Shown here one piece after another: positions 6,903 through 9,383 of a stretch of 9,383 nt of DNA (position 1 is the stretch's first letter; each line of letters begins with the position of its first letter). The notes under the pieces are model-generated. The model did no database searches. It was not told where the DNA came from and saw only the letters and a program-made list of their open reading frames with translations. Source of the DNA: an uncultured Actinomyces sp. (GTDB lineage Bacteria; Actinomycetota; Actinomycetes; Actinomycetales; Actinomycetaceae); NCBI GenBank assembly GCA_938030835.1, contig CALHID010000057.1:1-9383 (forward strand), in the 5' to 3' direction. A program made the position numbers and the translations under genes.

Positions 6903-8285
6903 ATGCGACAAGGACGCGCACTGACACGTCACGCGGGAATCGGTGCATGCGCACTGGCGACGACCGCGCTCTTTGTACTCACCGGATGTGGAGTGAACTC
7001 CGCCTCCTCCTCGAAGACTGTTGATGGAGCGGCAATTGCTTCCGTCAGCGATGACGACCTCAAGGGAACCACCATCACCATGGCTCGCTTCTTTGGCGAC
7101 TGCCAGGAAAAGACCGATGGCGTCACTGACCTGTCCAAGGCCAACAGTGAATGCACAGCCATCTCGATCCTCACCAACAAGTTCAATGCAGAGAACAAGT
7201 GGGGAATCAAGGTTGAGCGTATGGGTGGTGCCTCGTGGCACAGCTACTACGACTCGCTCAATGCCGCTCTGGCCTCGTCGGATCGCCCCGACGTGGCGAT
7301 CATGCACGGCTCCAACCTGCCCGACTACGCGGCAAAGGGCCTGCTCATGGAGGTGCCCGATGGAATGGGTATCGACCTTTCCGGTTCCACAAAGCCTGCT
7401 TTGGAAGCTGTGACCTACAAGGATAAGAAGTGGGCAGTTCCATTCGACACCCACGCCATTATCAGTCACCTGAACATGGATATCCTCTCCCAGGCCGGAT
7501 TGGTCGGTGAGGATGGCACCTACAAGCTTCCGACTTCGCCCGATGAGCTCCTTGCTCACGCAAAGGCCGTGAAGGAGAAGACCGGAAAGAACTACATCGA
7601 TATCGCTCTGTCGAAGGATCCGATGGGTGAGCGCTTGTGGATGACTCTGGTTCAGCAGCAGGGTTCGGACATCATTTCCGCGGACGGAACCAAGGCAAAT
7701 ATGAACTCCTCGGAGGCGAAGACCTCGCTGGAATTCATCAATACCCTGGTTAAGGAAGGCTACACCACCGTCAACCACGACTACGATGCCTCGGTTCAGG
7801 GCTTCCTGCGTGGTGAATCAGCAGTGATGTACAACGGTGTGTGGGCGGTTAACCAGTTCACCGCTGAAGCACCCTTTAAGTACGAGACCAGTGACGCACT
7901 CATGCTCTTCAAGGACAAGGCAACTTGGGCGAACTCCCACGTGTGGACCGTTCCCGTCTCGGCTAAGCCCGATGCGAAGAAGTATCGTGCGGCCTTTGAG
8001 TTCGCCAAGTTCCTCAATGAGCACACCGGTGACTGGGCAATCGCAACAGGTCACATGCCCTCAACTGAGAAGGCTCTGAACTCTCCTGAGTACCTCAATG
8101 CTCCGCACCGTTCGCAGTACCTGAAGACCGCGACGACCTACGCCCGCATGGCACCGCGTGTCGAGGCCTGGCCGAAGATCGCCGATCAGATCCAGGAGCA
8201 GATCGAGGCCACCTGGCTGAACGGAGCTGCAGTCGATACGACTCTGGACAAGCTGCAGGAAACTGCTAGTTCTTCACTGAAGTAG
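6903..8285 (+). CDS. Sugar-binding lipoprotein of the CUT1 transporter (extracellular solute-binding protein family 1)
   Basis: A 460-residue lipoprotein that captures the sugar outside the membrane and delivers it to the two permeases. The N-terminus has basic residues (RQGRALTRH), a hydrophobic stretch (about 11-25) and the lipobox LTGC with lipidated Cys29. The mature part shows family features: TITMARFFGDC, ALASSDRPDVAIMHGSNLPDYA, KWAVPFDTHAIISHLN, LRGESAVMYNGVWAVNQF and WTVPVSAKPDAKKYRAAFEFAKFL. Cys67 and Cys84 lie in the mature N-terminal region and could form a disulfide. The start at 6903 follows GAAAGG at 6890-6895; an ATG at 6897 is also possible and adds two residues. It is last in the operon after a 120-bp gap, where I see only a weak CGGG/CCCG hairpin (6820-6836) and no convincing promoter. 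Binding proteins are usually needed in excess, so extra expression from that gap is possible but unshown. Confidence 0.94.
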   Translation: MRQGRALTRHAGIGACALATTALFVLTGCGVNSASSSKTVDGAAIASVSDDDLKGTTITMARFFGDCQEKTDGVTDLSKANSECTAISILTNKFNAENKWGIKVERMGGASWHSYYDSLNAALASSDRPDVAIMHGSNLPDYAAKGLLMEVPDGMGIDLSGSTKPALEAVTYKDKKWAVPFDTHAIISHLNMDILSQAGLVGEDGTYKLPTSPDELLAHAKAVKEKTGKNYIDIALSKDPMGERLWMTLVQQQGSDIISADGTKANMNSSEAKTSLEFINTLVKEGYTTVNHDYDASVQGFLRGESAVMYNGVWAVNQFTAEAPFKYETSDALMLFKDKATWANSHVWTVPVSAKPDAKKYRAAFEFAKFLNEHTGDWAIATGHMPSTEKALNSPEYLNAPHRSQYLKTATTYARMAPRVEAWPKIADQIQEQIEATWLNGAAVDTTLDKLQETASSSLK

Positions 8286-8320
8286 CGAGGGGCAGCTGCT
8301 GCTCGTAGTAGCGCAGAGTA

Positions 8321-8354
8321 GCCGGGGGCGGAGGCGTGAGCCTTTGCCCCCGGC
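8321..8354. terminator. Terminator of the glycoside operon: 15-bp stem with GUGA tetraloop
   Basis: GCCGGGGGC (8321-8329) pairs perfectly with GCCCCCGGC (8346-8354). Six further inner pairs, two of them G-T, lead to the loop GTGA at 8336-8339. It starts 35 bp after the binding-protein stop. The tract that follows is T-poor, as in other GC-rich actinobacterial terminators. Confidence 0.82.
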
Positions 8355-8386
8355 ATACGTTTGTGCTGTCCGCTCTTGCCCCCCTC

Positions 8387-8444
8387 CACACGAAGTCGCG
8401 AAATGACACAGCTTATACCCTGTGTCTTTTGCCGACTTCGTGTG
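8387..8444. repeat. Large inverted repeat (25-bp arms, 8-nt loop), possibly REP-like or a second terminator
   Basis: The arms at 8387-8411 and 8420-8444 match at 22 of 25 pairs around the loop CTTATACC. The outer 12 bp (CACACGAAGTCG) and inner 7 bp (GACACAG) are perfect. A C-run (8379-8384) and a G-run (8453-8459) flank it and could extend the stem past an uneven internal loop. It lies beyond a good terminator for the plus-strand operon and 45 bp past the end of the minus-strand GluQRS gene, so it may terminate that gene. It may also be a dispersed element. Confidence 0.75.
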
Positions 8445-8488
8445 TCATTTGCGGGGGGGAGGGAGGCACGAGGCGTCGCACCGAGCGA

Positions 8489-9383
8489 TCAAGCGAAGAG
8501 CCTCTCCAAGTCGGGTGTCCACGGCTCTTGTGGAAGTGCTCGTAGCGTCTCGACGTCCATCGATTCAAGAAGCTGCGAGGCCGAGTGAACCCCTTCAACG
8601 CCCATCGAACGAGCTAGAACCTCGATGATCTGGGCGATGCTCACTCCTTGCTCTGCCAGTTCTTCGATGGTCACTGCGCCGTCACGCTTGGCTAGGCGTG
8701 CCCCCGAGGCAGACAACACCAGCGGAACGTGAACGTAGGTGACCTCAGGGTAGCCGAGCAATCGTGCAAGTACAGCTTGGCCGGGGGACTGAGATAAGAG
8801 ATCATCTCCGCGAACGACCTGATCGACGCCTTGGAAGGCGTCATCGACAACAACCGCCAAGTTATAGGCAGGGGCGCCGTCAGAGCGCTGAATAACGAAA
8901 TGGTCAACGGGCCCCGTGTAATCGCCGAAATACTCATCATGGACAGTCCACTCGGCGACGGGAGCTTTCAAACGCAACGCGGGACGGCGCCCTTCGGCGG
9001 CAAATTCTTCACGCTTTCGGCTGATTTCGGCCTCGCTCAGGTGCAGGCAGGTCCCGGGGTAATGGCCAGGCGGAACGTGCGGTGCGGATGCAGCTTCACG
9101 GATGTCTTTGCGCGAGCAGAAGCACTCGAAAGCGTAACCCTCGTGGAAGAGGCGCGCGACGGCCTCGTCGTGGACCTGCGCGCGAGAGGACTGGATCAGT
9201 ACCCCGCCATCCCAATCGATTCCCAGTGCGGTTAGCTCGTCGATTTGGCGTTGCGTGGAGCCCGAGCGCACGCGATCGATGTCCTCGATTCGCAGGACGA
9301 ACTTCCTTCCGGTCGTGCGCGCCCACATCCACGCCAGCAGCGCCGTGCGGAGGTTCCCCAGGTGCAGGTCGCCGCTGGGGGAG
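8489..9383 (-). CDS. gluQRS: Glutamyl-Q tRNA(Asp) synthetase, N-terminus cut by window edge
   Basis: Activates glutamate and attaches it to the queuosine base at the anticodon of tRNA(Asp). It is a shortened paralogue of glutamyl-tRNA synthetase that lacks the anticodon-binding domain. 297 residues are visible against about 300 usual, so only some ten are missing. The frame is open to the edge and begins SPSGDLHLGNLRTALLAW, containing the HIGH-like motif HLGN (7-10). RIEDIDRVRSGS follows. A zinc-site pattern is present as C87-x-C89, Y108 and C112. The KMSKS counterpart is LAKRDG (230-235), and VDQVVRGDDLL is a family landmark. The internal ATG at 9328 is not the start, because the HIGH motif lies upstream of it. 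The gene converges on the glycoside operon and is functionally unrelated to it. Confidence 0.94.
   Translation of the reverse strand, partial: SPSGDLHLGNLRTALLAWMWARTTGRKFVLRIEDIDRVRSGSTQRQIDELTALGIDWDGGVLIQSSRAQVHDEAVARLFHEGYAFECFCSRKDIREAASAPHVPPGHYPGTCLHLSEAEISRKREEFAAEGRRPALRLKAPVAEWTVHDEYFGDYTGPVDHFVIQRSDGAPAYNLAVVVDDAFQGVDQVVRGDDLLSQSPGQAVLARLLGYPEVTYVHVPLVLSASGARLAKRDGAVTIEELAEQGVSIAQIIEVLARSMGVEGVHSASQLLESMDVETLRALPQEPWTPDLERLFA

Larger units (their letters stand above)
8286..8488. other. Non-coding convergent gap rich in inverted repeats
   Basis: These 203 bp separate two converging genes. They hold a GUGA-loop terminator and a large composite inverted repeat flanked by C- and G-runs. 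Short open frames here lack ribosome binding sites and overlap the palindromes, so I call no gene. Confidence 0.7.

Noticed and set aside
8387..8444. CRISPR repeat or insertion-sequence end.
   Set aside because: There is a single palindromic locus without regularly spaced units, and no transposase or target-site duplication is visible.
8336..8628. Small plus-strand open frames across the convergent gap.
   Set aside because: They run through both hairpins and antisense to the GluQRS gene, with no ribosome binding site or recognisable product.

Overview
The window looks like chromosome of a GC-rich actinobacterium, most likely of the Actinomycetaceae (Actinomyces/Schaalia type). The reasons are GC-ending codons, a single-chain two-NBD peptide transporter ATPase, a CUT1 sugar transporter with no ATPase of its own, a GluQRS, and an apparently leaderless promoter. 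The genus is inferred from overall character and not proven.

Layout. (1) Positions 1-1625 (+) are the 3' part of a fused DppD/DppF-like peptide/nickel ABC ATPase, cut by the left edge. It is followed by a UUCG-capped hairpin (1644-1675) in the short convergent gap. (2) Positions 1720-2823 (-) encode a LacI-family repressor. (3) Positions 2824-2964 are a divergent control region with several inverted repeats. One of them is a CG-centred operator candidate that overlaps the likely -35 of the next operon. (4) Positions 2965-8285 (+) are a sugar-utilisation operon: a cytoplasmic GH2 glycosidase, a MalF-type permease, a MalG-type permease and a lipoprotein sugar-binding protein. The first three genes overlap or nearly touch, and the binding protein follows after 120 bp. 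A 15-bp hairpin with a GUGA loop (8321-8354) closes the operon. (5) Positions 8286-8488 are a non-coding convergent gap that also holds a large, multi-copy-motif inverted repeat (8387-8444). (6) Positions 8489-9383 (-) are nearly all of a glutamyl-Q tRNA(Asp) synthetase, cut at its N-terminus by the right edge.

Working model. The lipoprotein captures an oligosaccharide or glycoside and the two permeases import it, energised by an ATPase encoded elsewhere. The cytoplasmic GH2 enzyme hydrolyses it. The divergent LacI-type protein probably represses the operon until a sugar ligand is present. The substrate is not determined by the sequence. The enzyme has both GH2 catalytic glutamates but lacks the N-x-K signature of beta-glucuronidases.

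The points most worth following up are an abrupt change in codon use inside the ABC ATPase gene near position 1160, the extra two-helix segment in the MalF-type permease, the leaderless operator/promoter arrangement in front of the GH2 gene, and the nested repeat at 8387-8453. I found no CRISPR array, transposase, tRNA, rRNA or obvious defence system.
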